Assembly: GCA_028287225.1 (NCBI GenBank)
Contig: JAQBPZ010000342.1
Span: forward strand, 1-5,946
Source: Gemmatimonadota bacterium
Lineage (GTDB): Bacteria; Gemmatimonadota; Gemmatimonadetes; Gemmatimonadales; Gemmatimonadaceae
Length of the DNA: 5,946 nt
Direction of reading: 5' to 3'
Shown here: positions 1 through 5,903 of the stretch, piece by piece
How positions within the stretch are numbered: position 1 is the first letter of the stretch
How the letters are laid out: each line of letters opens with the position of its first letter
Notes under the pieces: generated by a model
What the model was told of the DNA's origin: nothing
Databases searched by the model: none
Seen by the model: only the letters and a program-made list of their open reading frames with translations
Translations under genes and position numbers: made by a program

Positions 1-31
1 CCCGGTGGCCCGGGCGCCCGCGGCGCGGTGA
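1..31 (+). CDS. C-terminal tail of an upstream gene (partial)
   Basis: Reading from base 2, the frame gives PVARAPAAR and then a TGA stop at 29-31, which overlaps the GTG start of rsmB at 28 in a GTGA arrangement. The same kind of overlap occurs at four later junctions, so this is plausibly the end of the preceding operon member. In many bacteria fmt (methionyl-tRNA formyltransferase) precedes rsmB, but nine residues cannot identify the product. The call rests on context only. Confidence 0.3.
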   Translation, partial: PVARAPAAR

Positions 32-1347
32 CCGATGCCCGCACGGCGGCCGCCGAGGTCTGCGCCGACCTTCGCGGGGGCGACCTGCTCGACAGCAGCT
101 TCGAGCGGCGGACGCTGCGCCTCGATCCCCGCGACCGCCGGTGGACGCGCGAGCTCGTGTACGGCATGCTGCGCCGGCGCAGCTGGCTCGACGCCCTCCT
201 CGCCGAGCGCGTGAGCGGCGGGCTGGCCCGCCTGGACTTCGACGTCATCGACCTGCTGCGCATCGGCGCGTACCAGCTGCTCGCGATGGGCAGCGTGCCG
301 CCGTACGCGGCCATCGGACAGACGGTGGAGCTCGTGAAGCGCCGCCACGGCATCGGCGCGAGCAAGCTCGCCAACGCCGTGCTGCGCCGCCTCGACCGCG
401 AGCGCGACACCCTGTCCGCCACCGTGCCCGTCAACCAGACCGACGCGCTCGCGGTGGAGTTCTCGCATCCCAACTGGATCATCGACCGCTGGCTGGCGCG
501 CTGGGGTGAGGCGGACACGCGCGCGCTGCTCGCGGCCAACAATCGCGAGGCGCCGCTGATCGCCCGCCCGTACCACATCGTGCGCGAGCAGCTCGAGGCG
601 ATGCTCGAGGGCGCCGGCGTGGAGACCGCCGAGGCGCCGCTGGTGCCGGAGAGCCTCGTGCTCGTGAGCGGCGTGGGCGCCCTCACCGAGCTGGGGGCCT
701 TCAAGCAGGGACTGTTTCACCTCCAGGATCCGGCGTCCACGCTCGTCACGAAGTACGCGTGCGTGCCCACCGGCGCCACGGTGGCGGACCTCTGCGCCGC
801 GCCGGGCGGGAAGGCGGTGGAGCTGGCGCGCGACGCGCGCGTGGTCTTCGCGAGCGACGCGTCCAAGCACCGGCTGGCGCGGGTGCGCGAGAACGTGCTG
901 CGGCTGGACGTCGACAACGTGGTCGTGGCGGTCGGCGACGCGCGGCAGCCCGCGGTCACGGGGATGGACGTCGTGCTCATCGACGTGCCGTGCACCGGCA
1001 CCGGCACCTTCCGCCGCCATCCCGACGCGCGCTGGCGCCTGAAGGCCAGCGACCTGGCCGTGCTCCCCTCGCTGCAGCGCAGCATCCTGGCCAATGCCGC
1101 GGCCGCGGTGCGGCCCGGCGGGCTGCTCGTCTACAGCACCTGCTCGCTGGAGCTCGAGGAGAACGACGAGCAGGTCACGCGCTTCCTCGCCGAGCATCCG
1201 GACTGGCGGCTGGAGCCGCCCCCCGCCGGCGTAGTGCCCGAGTCCGCCCTCGACAACGGGCTGCTGCGCGTCCTTCCCCAACGGCACGGCACCGACGGCG
1301 CGTTCGCCGCGCGGCTGCGCCGCCCCAGCACCGGAGCCGCCGCATGA
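28..1347 (+). CDS. rsmB: 16S rRNA (cytosine-967-C5)-methyltransferase RsmB
   Basis: RsmB uses S-adenosylmethionine to methylate C5 of a cytosine (967 in E. coli numbering) of 16S rRNA in the cytoplasm. The 439-residue product has the family layout: an N-terminal NusB-like RNA-binding domain (about 1-130, including RELVYGMLRRRSWLD and the PPYAAIGQTVELVK segment) and a C-terminal Rossmann-fold methyltransferase domain. Motif I is DLCAAPGGK (254-262). Motif IV is DVPCTGTG (319-326), with Cys322 expected to help release the product. Motif VI is STCSLE (370-375), with Cys372 the expected nucleophile. The family C-terminal signature appears as GTDGAFAARL (421-430), with Ala where Phe is common. The GTG start is preferred because the NusB domain begins immediately after it and it overlaps an upstream stop. 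The frame is open to the window edge, however, so a start further upstream cannot be excluded. Length is normal for the family. Confidence 0.95.
   Translation: MTDARTAAAEVCADLRGGDLLDSSFERRTLRLDPRDRRWTRELVYGMLRRRSWLDALLAERVSGGLARLDFDVIDLLRIGAYQLLAMGSVPPYAAIGQTVELVKRRHGIGASKLANAVLRRLDRERDTLSATVPVNQTDALAVEFSHPNWIIDRWLARWGEADTRALLAANNREAPLIARPYHIVREQLEAMLEGAGVETAEAPLVPESLVLVSGVGALTELGAFKQGLFHLQDPASTLVTKYACVPTGATVADLCAAPGGKAVELARDARVVFASDASKHRLARVRENVLRLDVDNVVVAVGDARQPAVTGMDVVLIDVPCTGTGTFRRHPDARWRLKASDLAVLPSLQRSILANAAAAVRPGGLLVYSTCSLELEENDEQVTRFLAEHPDWRLEPPPAGVVPESALDNGLLRVLPQRHGTDGAFAARLRRPSTGAAA
1333..1336 (+). promoter_or_regulatory. Ribosome binding site for the PASTA gene
   Basis: GGAG lies 7 bases upstream of the ATG at 1344, inside the last codons of rsmB. 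It supports 1344 as the true start, even though the same frame stays open far upstream through rsmB. It fits translational coupling across the ATGA overlap. Confidence 0.55.
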
Positions 1348-2117
1348 GCTGGCGTTCGCGCGTTCGCACTTCGCTGGTGTACCTCGTGAGCATCGTCGCG
1401 GGCTTCGCGCTCGCCTACCTCGTCGTCGCCTTCGTCGTCTTTCCCGCCGGCGTGGTGCCGCGCGACGTGAAGGTGCCCAACGTCACGGGGCTGATGTTCG
1501 ACGAGGCGGAGCAGCGCCTCTCGCAGGCCGGGTTCAAGGCCGAGCAGGGCGAGCAGCGGTACAACAACTCGTCGCCCAAGATGACGGTCCTGGAGCAGAG
1601 CCCCCCGCCGGGTGCGCGCGAGGGGGTCGGCAACACGGTCACGCTCACCGTGAGCGGCGGGCAGCGCCTGACGTCGGTGCCGACGGTCACCGGCATGTCG
1701 CGCGCCGACGCCCAGGCCGCCCTGGAGAAGCAGGGGTTCGACGTCGGCGACGTGACGGAGTCGCCGAGCAACGCGGCACAGGGCACGGTGATCGCCACGC
1801 GTCCCGCCGCGGGCGCGCAGGTGAGCGTGCCGAGCACCATCGGGCTGGTGATCGCCGCACCGGCGGCAACGGTGAACATGCCGGACCTGATGGGCCAGAA
1901 CGTGGACGGGGCCCGGCTGGTGCTGCAGCAGATGCGCGTGCGCAACGTGCAGGTGGTGCGCGACCAGTCCTCGGTGGGTCCGCCGGGCTCGGTGGTGGGC
2001 CAGTCGCCCGTCCCGAACGCCGCACTGCCCCCGGGCGCCACCGTCACGCTGCGGGTCGCGGTGGAGCCGCCGGTGCAGGGCCCGCCGCCGGTGCCCGTCC
2101 CGGAGCGGGCGCCATGA
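1344..2117 (+). CDS. Membrane-anchored protein with three PASTA domains
   Basis: This 257-residue protein has a short basic N-terminus (SWRSRVR), one hydrophobic segment (about 10-33) and an exterior part made of three PASTA repeats at about 42-105, 109-171 and 176-240. Each repeat shows the pattern VPxVxGM..(A)xxxLxxxGF followed by a ..SPPPGAxV..G..V.L.V ending: VPNVTGLMFDEAEQRL, VPTVTGMSRADAQAAL and MPDLMGQNVDGARLVL. The tail (241-257) is Pro-rich. PASTA domains elsewhere bind peptidoglycan fragments or tune Ser/Thr kinases and penicillin-binding proteins. Here there is no kinase or transpeptidase domain, so the protein is probably a cell-wall-binding or sensing accessory anchored in the inner membrane. 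Its true function is unknown. The ATG overlaps the rsmB stop by four bases and its own stop overlaps the rpe start by four bases. The frame continues upstream of 1344, but that part is an out-of-frame shadow of rsmB. Confidence 0.88.
   Translation: MSWRSRVRTSLVYLVSIVAGFALAYLVVAFVVFPAGVVPRDVKVPNVTGLMFDEAEQRLSQAGFKAEQGEQRYNNSSPKMTVLEQSPPPGAREGVGNTVTLTVSGGQRLTSVPTVTGMSRADAQAALEKQGFDVGDVTESPSNAAQGTVIATRPAAGAQVSVPSTIGLVIAAPAATVNMPDLMGQNVDGARLVLQQMRVRNVQVVRDQSSVGPPGSVVGQSPVPNAALPPGATVTLRVAVEPPVQGPPPVPVPERAP
2102..2105 (+). promoter_or_regulatory. Ribosome binding site for rpe
   Basis: GGAG sits 8 bases before the ATG at 2114, within the last codons of the PASTA gene. The spacing is good and supports the ATG in the ATGA overlap as the rpe start. 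Confidence 0.55.
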
Positions 2118-2782
2118 AGCCGGTCCGCCTCGCCCCCTCCATCCTCAGCGCCGACTTCTCGCGCCTCGGTGAGGAGGTCGCCATGATGGAAGCCGGCGGC
2201 GCCGACTGGATCCACGTGGACGTCATGGACGGCCGCTATGTCCCCAACCTCAGCTTCGGCGCGAAGGTGATCGAGACGGTGCGCCGCCTCACCACGCTGC
2301 CACTCGACTGCCACCTCATGGTGGTGGAGCCCGAGCGGTACTTCGACGAGTTCGTCGCGGCGGGCGCCACGGGGATCACCATCCACGCCGAGGCCGCGCC
2401 GCACCTGCACCGGCAGCTCACGCGGATCCGCGAGCTCGGCGCGCGCGCGGGCGTGGCGCTCAACCCCTCCACGCCGCTGTCGGCCATCGAGGAGGTGCTG
2501 CCGGAGCTCGACCTCCTGCTCGTGATGTCGGTGAACCCGGGGTTCGGCGGCCAGCGCTTCATTCCGGGCGCGCTGGACAAGATCGCCCGCGCGCGACGCC
2601 TGCTGGACGCGGTGCAGAGCAGCGCGGACCTCGAGGTGGACGGCGGCATCAACCGCGAGACCATCGTCCAGTGCTGGCGCGCGGGCGCCGATGCGTTCGT
2701 CGCCGGCAACGCGGTGTTCTCCGCCAGCGACCCGCGCGCGGAGATCGGCGCGCTGCGCGACCGCTGCCTGGAGACGGCATGA
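2114..2782 (+). CDS. rpe: Ribulose-phosphate 3-epimerase
   Basis: Rpe interconverts D-ribulose 5-phosphate and D-xylulose 5-phosphate in the pentose phosphate pathway (and in the Calvin cycle where present). The 222-residue product is a full-length TIM barrel. It has the N-terminal APSILSADF (7-15) and HVDVMDG (34-40), whose His34 and Asp36 are expected metal ligands. CHLMV (66-70) supplies His67, MSVNPGFGGQ (138-147) forms the phosphate-side loop, and LEVDGGIN (173-180) supplies the catalytic Asp176. AGNAVF (197-202) belongs to the final phosphate-binding strand. All expected active-site residues are present. It is coupled to the PASTA gene by an ATGA overlap and is followed 13 bases later by the thioredoxin-like gene. 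Nothing in the sequence suggests its own promoter. Confidence 0.96.
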   Translation: MKPVRLAPSILSADFSRLGEEVAMMEAGGADWIHVDVMDGRYVPNLSFGAKVIETVRRLTTLPLDCHLMVVEPERYFDEFVAAGATGITIHAEAAPHLHRQLTRIRELGARAGVALNPSTPLSAIEEVLPELDLLLVMSVNPGFGGQRFIPGALDKIARARRLLDAVQSSADLEVDGGINRETIVQCWRAGADAFVAGNAVFSASDPRAEIGALRDRCLETA

Positions 2783-2795
2783 CGGGCGGCACGCC

Positions 2796-3353
2796 ATGAC
2801 CGCGCGGCAGCAGTGGTCCGTCGTCGGCGCCATCATCCTCCTGCTCGGCGTCGCGCTCTTCGTCGCGACGCGCATGCTCGGCGACGAGCTGTTCCCGGTG
2901 TCCGTGGGCTCCGATGCGCCGCCGCTGCGCGCCGTGACGCTCGACAGCACGCATCGCGTGAAGACGCTGGCCGACTACAAGGGCAGGGTGGTGCTCCTGA
3001 ACGTCTGGGCTACCTGGTGCGAGCCCTGCCGCGAGGAGATGCCGAGCATCGAGAAGCTGCACCGCGAGTTCGGCCCGCAGGGGCTGAGCGTGGTCGCCGT
3101 GAGCCTCGACGACGCCGGCACCGAGTCGCACATCCGCGACTTCGTGAAGCAGTACGGGCTCACCTTCGAGATCCTGCACGACCCCTCGCAGGTCACGAAG
3201 AAGAACTACCAGCTCACCGGCTTCCCCGAGACCTTCATCATCGGGCGGGAAGGGAAGATCCGCCGCAAGGTGCTCGGCGCGGCCGACTGGAGCTCGGAGA
3301 GCAACCGCACCCTGTTGCGAGAGCTGCTCGGTGGCACGACCGCATCCCGCTAG
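2796..3353 (+). CDS. Membrane-anchored TlpA/ResA-like thiol-disulfide oxidoreductase
   Basis: The 185-residue product has an N-terminal signal anchor (about 8-26, GAIILLLGVALFVATRM in part) followed by a thioredoxin fold facing the periplasm. VVLLNVWATWCEPCREEMP carries the active-site CEPC (Cys75, Cys78), and TGFPET (141-146) carries the cis-proline Pro144. The IIGREGKI strand and turn is also typical of TlpA/ResA/AhpC-TSA-type proteins. Such proteins keep thiols reduced outside the cytoplasmic membrane, for example apocytochrome c cysteines during haem attachment. The actual partner cannot be deduced because no cytochrome biogenesis gene lies in the window. The ATG at 2796 is chosen because it directly precedes the signal anchor and follows the rpe stop by 13 bases. 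Upstream in-frame codons overlap rpe and encode an Arg/Ala-rich shadow. A weak GGG-type binding site lies at 2784-2789. Confidence 0.9.
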   Translation: MTARQQWSVVGAIILLLGVALFVATRMLGDELFPVSVGSDAPPLRAVTLDSTHRVKTLADYKGRVVLLNVWATWCEPCREEMPSIEKLHREFGPQGLSVVAVSLDDAGTESHIRDFVKQYGLTFEILHDPSQVTKKNYQLTGFPETFIIGREGKIRRKVLGAADWSSESNRTLLRELLGGTTASR

Positions 3354-3373
3354 GCGCGGTGACGCGCGGTGAC
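3354..3373 (+). repeat. Tandem 10-bp repeat at the YbbR gene start
   Basis: GCGCGGTGAC occurs twice head to tail (3354-3363 and 3364-3373), filling the gap between the thioredoxin-like gene and the next start. Each copy contains a GTG. The second GTG (3369) opens the long frame. The first (3359) is in another frame and would stop after 18 codons at 3413-3415. The repeat probably arose by a small duplication. Confidence 0.7.
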
Positions 3374-3836
3374 CGCGCCACCGCCCACGCCGCGCGCGGA
3401 GCGGTCCGCGGGTGACCACCTCCGCGCGGCGCTCACCGAGCATCTCGGGCTCAAGGCCATCGCGTTGGTCCTCGCGGTGCTGCTCTGGGTCGTCGTGGGC
3501 GCGCGCACTCCCACGGAGGGCTGGCTGACGGCGCAGGTGGAGCCCACGCTCGACAGCTCGCTCGTGCTGCTCGACGCCCCACCGCGCGTGCGCGTGCTGG
3601 TCTCCGCGCGCACGGCCGACCTCGTGAAGCTCCACGCCGCGCCCCCGGTGGTGCGCCGCACGATCAGCGGCGACGCGCCCGATACCCTCATGCTGGACAT
3701 CGCCGCCGCCGACGTCCGCTTTCCTCCGGAGCTCAGCCGCGACGTGCAGGTGCTGGACGTGCAGCCGCGGCGCGTGATGCTGCGCCTGGAGCGGCGCGTC
3801 GCGCACGCGCGGCCGGCACGAGGGCGTGGCCCATGA
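3369..3836 (+). CDS. Short YbbR/CdaR-like single-pass membrane protein
   Basis: The 155-residue product has a short Pro/Arg-rich N-terminus, then LGLKAIALVLAVLLWVVVG (26-44). This is the characteristic start of YbbR proteins: a Leu-Lys followed by a membrane helix ending in LW. The exterior part (about 45-140) has alternating hydrophobic beta-strand patterns ending in VLDVQPRRVMLRLER, which fits one YbbR repeat. The C-terminus (144-155) is Arg/Ala/Pro-rich and carries the binding site for tsaD. In Firmicutes, CdaR has several YbbR repeats and modulates the c-di-AMP cyclase CdaA encoded beside it. No cyclase is present here, so that role is unproven. The GTG start at 3369 has no clear Shine-Dalgarno sequence. 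It lies 15 bases after the previous stop, and the gene ends in an ATGA overlap with tsaD. Confidence 0.75.
   Translation: MTAPPPTPRAERSAGDHLRAALTEHLGLKAIALVLAVLLWVVVGARTPTEGWLTAQVEPTLDSSLVLLDAPPRVRVLVSARTADLVKLHAAPPVVRRTISGDAPDTLMLDIAAADVRFPPELSRDVQVLDVQPRRVMLRLERRVAHARPARGRGP
3820..3824 (+). promoter_or_regulatory. Ribosome binding site for tsaD
   Basis: GAGGG lies 8 bases ahead of the ATG at 3833, inside the final codons of the YbbR-like gene. It is the clearest Shine-Dalgarno sequence in the window and fixes the tsaD start. Confidence 0.6.
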
Positions 3837-4870
3837 CGCGCATCCTCGGCATCGAGACCTCGTGCGACGAGACATCGGCCGCGGTGCTCGCCGGCAGCGG
3901 CGACGCGGTCGCGCTGGAGTCGCTGGTGATCCTCTCGCAGGACGTCCACCGCGTGTTCGGGGGCGTGGTGCCCGAGATCGCCTCGCGGCAGCACCTCATC
4001 GCGCTGGTGCCGGTGGTGACGCGCTCGCTGGCCGACGCGGGCATCGGGCTCCACGGGATCGATGCCGTGGCGGTGACCAACGCGCCCGGACTCGTCGGTG
4101 CGCTGCTCGTGGGGGTGAGCTTCGCCAAGGCGCTCGCCTTCGGGCTCGGCGTCCCGTGCGTGGGTGTGCACCACATGGAGGGGCACCTCTTCGCCACGGC
4201 GCTCGAGCATGCCGACGCGGTGCCCCCCTTCACCGCCCTGCTCGTCTCCGGCGGCCACACCCTGCTGCTCGACGTCGAGGCCTGGGGACGGTATCGCCTG
4301 CTCGGCCGCACGCGCGACGACGCGGCGGGCGAGGCGTTCGACAAGGTGGCCAAGCTGCTCGGCCTGCCCTATCCGGGCGGCCCGCACGTGGAGCGGCTCG
4401 CGCGGCAGGGCGACCCCTCGCGCTTCCGCTTCTCGCGTCCGATGCTGCGCCGCAACCAGCAGCCCGGCGATGACGACTACTACGACGTGTCGTTCAGCGG
4501 CCTGAAGACCGCGGTGCTGCACGCGGTCCGGGGCAGCACGCCGGACGACGCCGCGCACATCGCGCGCGCCTTCCACGATGCGCTCGTCGACACGCTCGTG
4601 GAGAAGACCGCCCGCGCCGCCGCCCAGTTCGGCCGCACGCGCGTGGTGCTCGGCGGCGGCGTGGCCGGCAACCGAACGCTGGCCGAGTCGCTGCGCGAGC
4701 GCGTCCGACGGCTCGGGGCCGAGGTGTACGCGCCCAGCCCGCGGCTCGCGACGGACAATGCCGCGATGATTGCCCGCGCGGGCCTGTTCCATTTCGAGCG
4801 CGGCGAGCGCGCGCCGCTCGACCTCAATGCGTTCGCCTCTCAACCACTTCCCGGACTCGTGGACGCATGA
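3833..4870 (+). CDS. tsaD: tRNA N6-threonylcarbamoyladenosine (t6A) transferase subunit TsaD
   Basis: TsaD, working with TsaB and TsaE in bacteria, transfers the threonylcarbamoyl group from threonylcarbamoyl-AMP to A37 of tRNAs reading ANN codons. The 345-residue product is full length and has the ASKHA-fold signatures. ILGIETSCDETS (4-15) is the N-terminal phosphate loop. VPEIASRQH (46-54) and the NAPGLVGALLVGVSFAK stretch follow. VHHMEGH (112-118) supplies the metal ligands His114 and His118. LVSGGHT (137-143), DDAAGEAFDKVAKLLGL (162-178) and VVLGGGVAGN (271-280) line the nucleotide site. LATDNAAMI (305-313) carries Asp308, the expected third metal ligand. No key residue is missing. It overlaps the YbbR-like gene and lgt by four bases each. 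The partner genes tsaB and tsaE are not in the window. Confidence 0.97.
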   Translation: MTRILGIETSCDETSAAVLAGSGDAVALESLVILSQDVHRVFGGVVPEIASRQHLIALVPVVTRSLADAGIGLHGIDAVAVTNAPGLVGALLVGVSFAKALAFGLGVPCVGVHHMEGHLFATALEHADAVPPFTALLVSGGHTLLLDVEAWGRYRLLGRTRDDAAGEAFDKVAKLLGLPYPGGPHVERLARQGDPSRFRFSRPMLRRNQQPGDDDYYDVSFSGLKTAVLHAVRGSTPDDAAHIARAFHDALVDTLVEKTARAAAQFGRTRVVLGGGVAGNRTLAESLRERVRRLGAEVYAPSPRLATDNAAMIARAGLFHFERGERAPLDLNAFASQPLPGLVDA

Positions 4871-5736
4871 CGCTCCTGCCGCATCCGATCATCGTGCAGC
4901 CGTTCTCCCTCGGCCTCGGCCCGATCCAGCTCACCGGGTTCGGGCTCGGGATGTTCATGTGCTTCGTCATTGGACAGTTCGTCGCCCAGCGGCTCATGGT
5001 GCGCCGCGGCCTCGATCCTTCCCCGGTGCCCGACATGATCTTCACCGCGGTGGTGAGCGGGCTGCTCGGGGCGAAGCTCTACTACGTGGTGGTGCTGGGG
5101 AACTGGCATTCGCTGTTCGACCGCTCGGGGTTCGTGTTCTGGGGCGGGTTCATCGCCGCCTTCGCCGCCGTGAGCGCGCTCGTGGTGCACAAGCGGCTCG
5201 GCTACATGCGCATGGCGGACATCGCGGCACCGGCGTGCGCGGCGGCCTATGCGGTGGGCCGCACCGGCTGCTGGGCCATCGGCGACGACTACGGGCGCCC
5301 GTGGACCGGCTTCCTGGCGGTCGCGTTTCCGCACGGTGCCCCACCGTCCACGGCGGGGGAGATGGCCCGCGAGTTCGGCATCGCCATCCCCGCCGGCGCC
5401 GGCCCCAACACGCTCATCTCCGTGGTGCCGACGCAGCTGATGGAAGTGGCGCTCGGCCTGGTGATGTTCGGCATCCTCTGGCGCCTCAAGGACCACGCGC
5501 ACGCCGAGGGGTGGCTGTGGGGCGTGTTCCTCGTCCTGGCGGGCGCCGAGCGCTTCATCGTGGAGTTCTTCCGCGCGAAGGACGATCGCGCGCTGGCCGG
5601 ACTCACCTACGCGCAGGGCATCGCACTGGTGCTGATCGTCGCCGGCGTCGCATGGATGGCCGCGCGCTGGCGCGTGGGACCGGGAAAGCCCGGCGTCCGT
5701 AACTCAGTCCGACTCGGCGAGTCCCTGGCGACTTAG
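4867..5736 (+). CDS. lgt: Prolipoprotein diacylglyceryl transferase (divergent Lgt)
   Basis: Lgt moves diacylglycerol from phosphatidylglycerol onto the lipobox cysteine of prolipoproteins in the inner membrane, the first step of lipoprotein maturation. The 289-residue product has about seven hydrophobic segments (roughly 22-40, 57-77, 88-107, 117-131, 192-207, 214-229 and 248-266), as in E. coli Lgt. Recognisable blocks are FVFWGGFIAA (89-98), the signature region AVGRTGCWAIGDDYGRPW (129-146), VPTQLMEV (187-194) and AERFIVEFFR (227-236). By motif alignment it keeps the E. coli residues R143 (Arg132), E202 (Glu193), R239 (Arg229) and E243 (Glu233). It carries Phe25, Trp92, Cys135 and Val187 where E. 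coli has Y26, H103, N146 and H196. The GRxGC...GDDYG form is, from memory, common in non-proteobacterial Lgt homologues, so the enzyme is probably active. A paralogue with another role is possible. The start overlaps the tsaD stop (ATGA) without a strong binding site. The last 20 residues are polar and run up to the repeat region. Confidence 0.88.
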   Translation: MTLLPHPIIVQPFSLGLGPIQLTGFGLGMFMCFVIGQFVAQRLMVRRGLDPSPVPDMIFTAVVSGLLGAKLYYVVVLGNWHSLFDRSGFVFWGGFIAAFAAVSALVVHKRLGYMRMADIAAPACAAAYAVGRTGCWAIGDDYGRPWTGFLAVAFPHGAPPSTAGEMAREFGIAIPAGAGPNTLISVVPTQLMEVALGLVMFGILWRLKDHAHAEGWLWGVFLVLAGAERFIVEFFRAKDDRALAGLTYAQGIALVLIVAGVAWMAARWRVGPGKPGVRNSVRLGESLAT

Positions 5737-5762
5737 TCTCCTCGGCTGCCGTGACAGCTTCA

Positions 5763-5800
5763 CCGCAGAGGGCGCAGAGGGAAAAGAGAGGACGCAGAGG
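5763..5800 (+). repeat. GAGG repeat block A (forward)
   Basis: Degenerate units ending in GAGG occur in tandem: CCGCAGAGG (5763-5771), GCGCAGAGG (5772-5780), an 11-base variant GAAAAGAGAGG (5781-5791) and ACGCAGAGG (5792-5800). The block is strongly purine-rich on the + strand. Over its first 20 bases it matches block C (5881-5900) at 15 positions. Similar GAGG-type repeats are, from memory, scattered in intergenic DNA of many high-GC bacteria. Confidence 0.75.
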
Positions 5801-5819
5801 ACTGCCGCTCAGGCGTTCC

Positions 5820-5855
5820 CCTCCGTGCCCTCCGTGTCCTCCGTGTCCTCTGTGG
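5820..5855 (-). repeat. GAGG repeat block B (reverse), four 9-bp units
   Basis: The + strand reads as four consecutive 9-mers, CCTCCGTGC, CCTCCGTGT, CCTCCGTGT and CCTCTGTGG. On the - strand this is a clean tandem array of the ACACGGAGG unit. It lies opposite in orientation to blocks A and C, and its right part forms the left arm of the 70-bp palindrome. Confidence 0.85.
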
Positions 5856-5903
5856 TAAAACGCCCTTGCAACAGCGTTCAACCACAGAGGACACGGAGGA
5901 CAC
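5834..5903. repeat. 70-bp near-perfect palindrome (block B against block C)
   Basis: Bases 5834-5856 are the exact reverse complement of 5881-5903 (23 bp). Moving inward there is a 2x2 mismatch, then 5 more pairs (AACGC 5859-5863 with GCGTT 5874-5878), another 2x2 mismatch, and a central TTGCAA palindrome (5866-5871) on the same axis. In total 62 of 70 bases are in symmetric pairs. The right arm holds block C (CCACAGAGG at 5882-5890 and ACACGGAGG at 5891-5899). No T-tract follows, so it is not a classic intrinsic terminator, although a transcript of it could form a strong hairpin that stops or stabilises the operon mRNA. Confidence 0.9.

Noticed and set aside
759..1343. Extension of the PASTA gene frame upstream of 1344
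   Set aside because: The extra 195 codons are an Arg/Ala/Gly-rich shadow of rsmB. The ATG at 1344 has a binding site and leads straight into a signal anchor.
1415..2950. Long minus-strand open frame (511 codons) across the PASTA gene, rpe and the thioredoxin-like gene
   Set aside because: It is antisense to genes with clear family motifs, and its translation is low-complexity with no recognisable domain. Long antisense frames are expected at this GC content.
3350..4843. Long minus-strand open frame (497 codons) opposite the YbbR-like gene and tsaD
   Set aside because: It is rich in Arg, Ala, Glu and His with no motif, and lies fully antisense to tsaD, which has every expected catalytic residue.
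5711..5723. Possible intrinsic terminator at the end of lgt (GACTCGGCGAGTC)
   Set aside because: The palindrome lies within the coding sequence, has almost no loop and is not followed by a T-tract.
5603..5881. Minus-strand frame of 92 codons across the repeat region
   Set aside because: Its product contains HRGHGGHGGHGG, which is just the translated GAGG repeat, and the rest is antisense to the end of lgt. This is a typical false gene call from such repeats.
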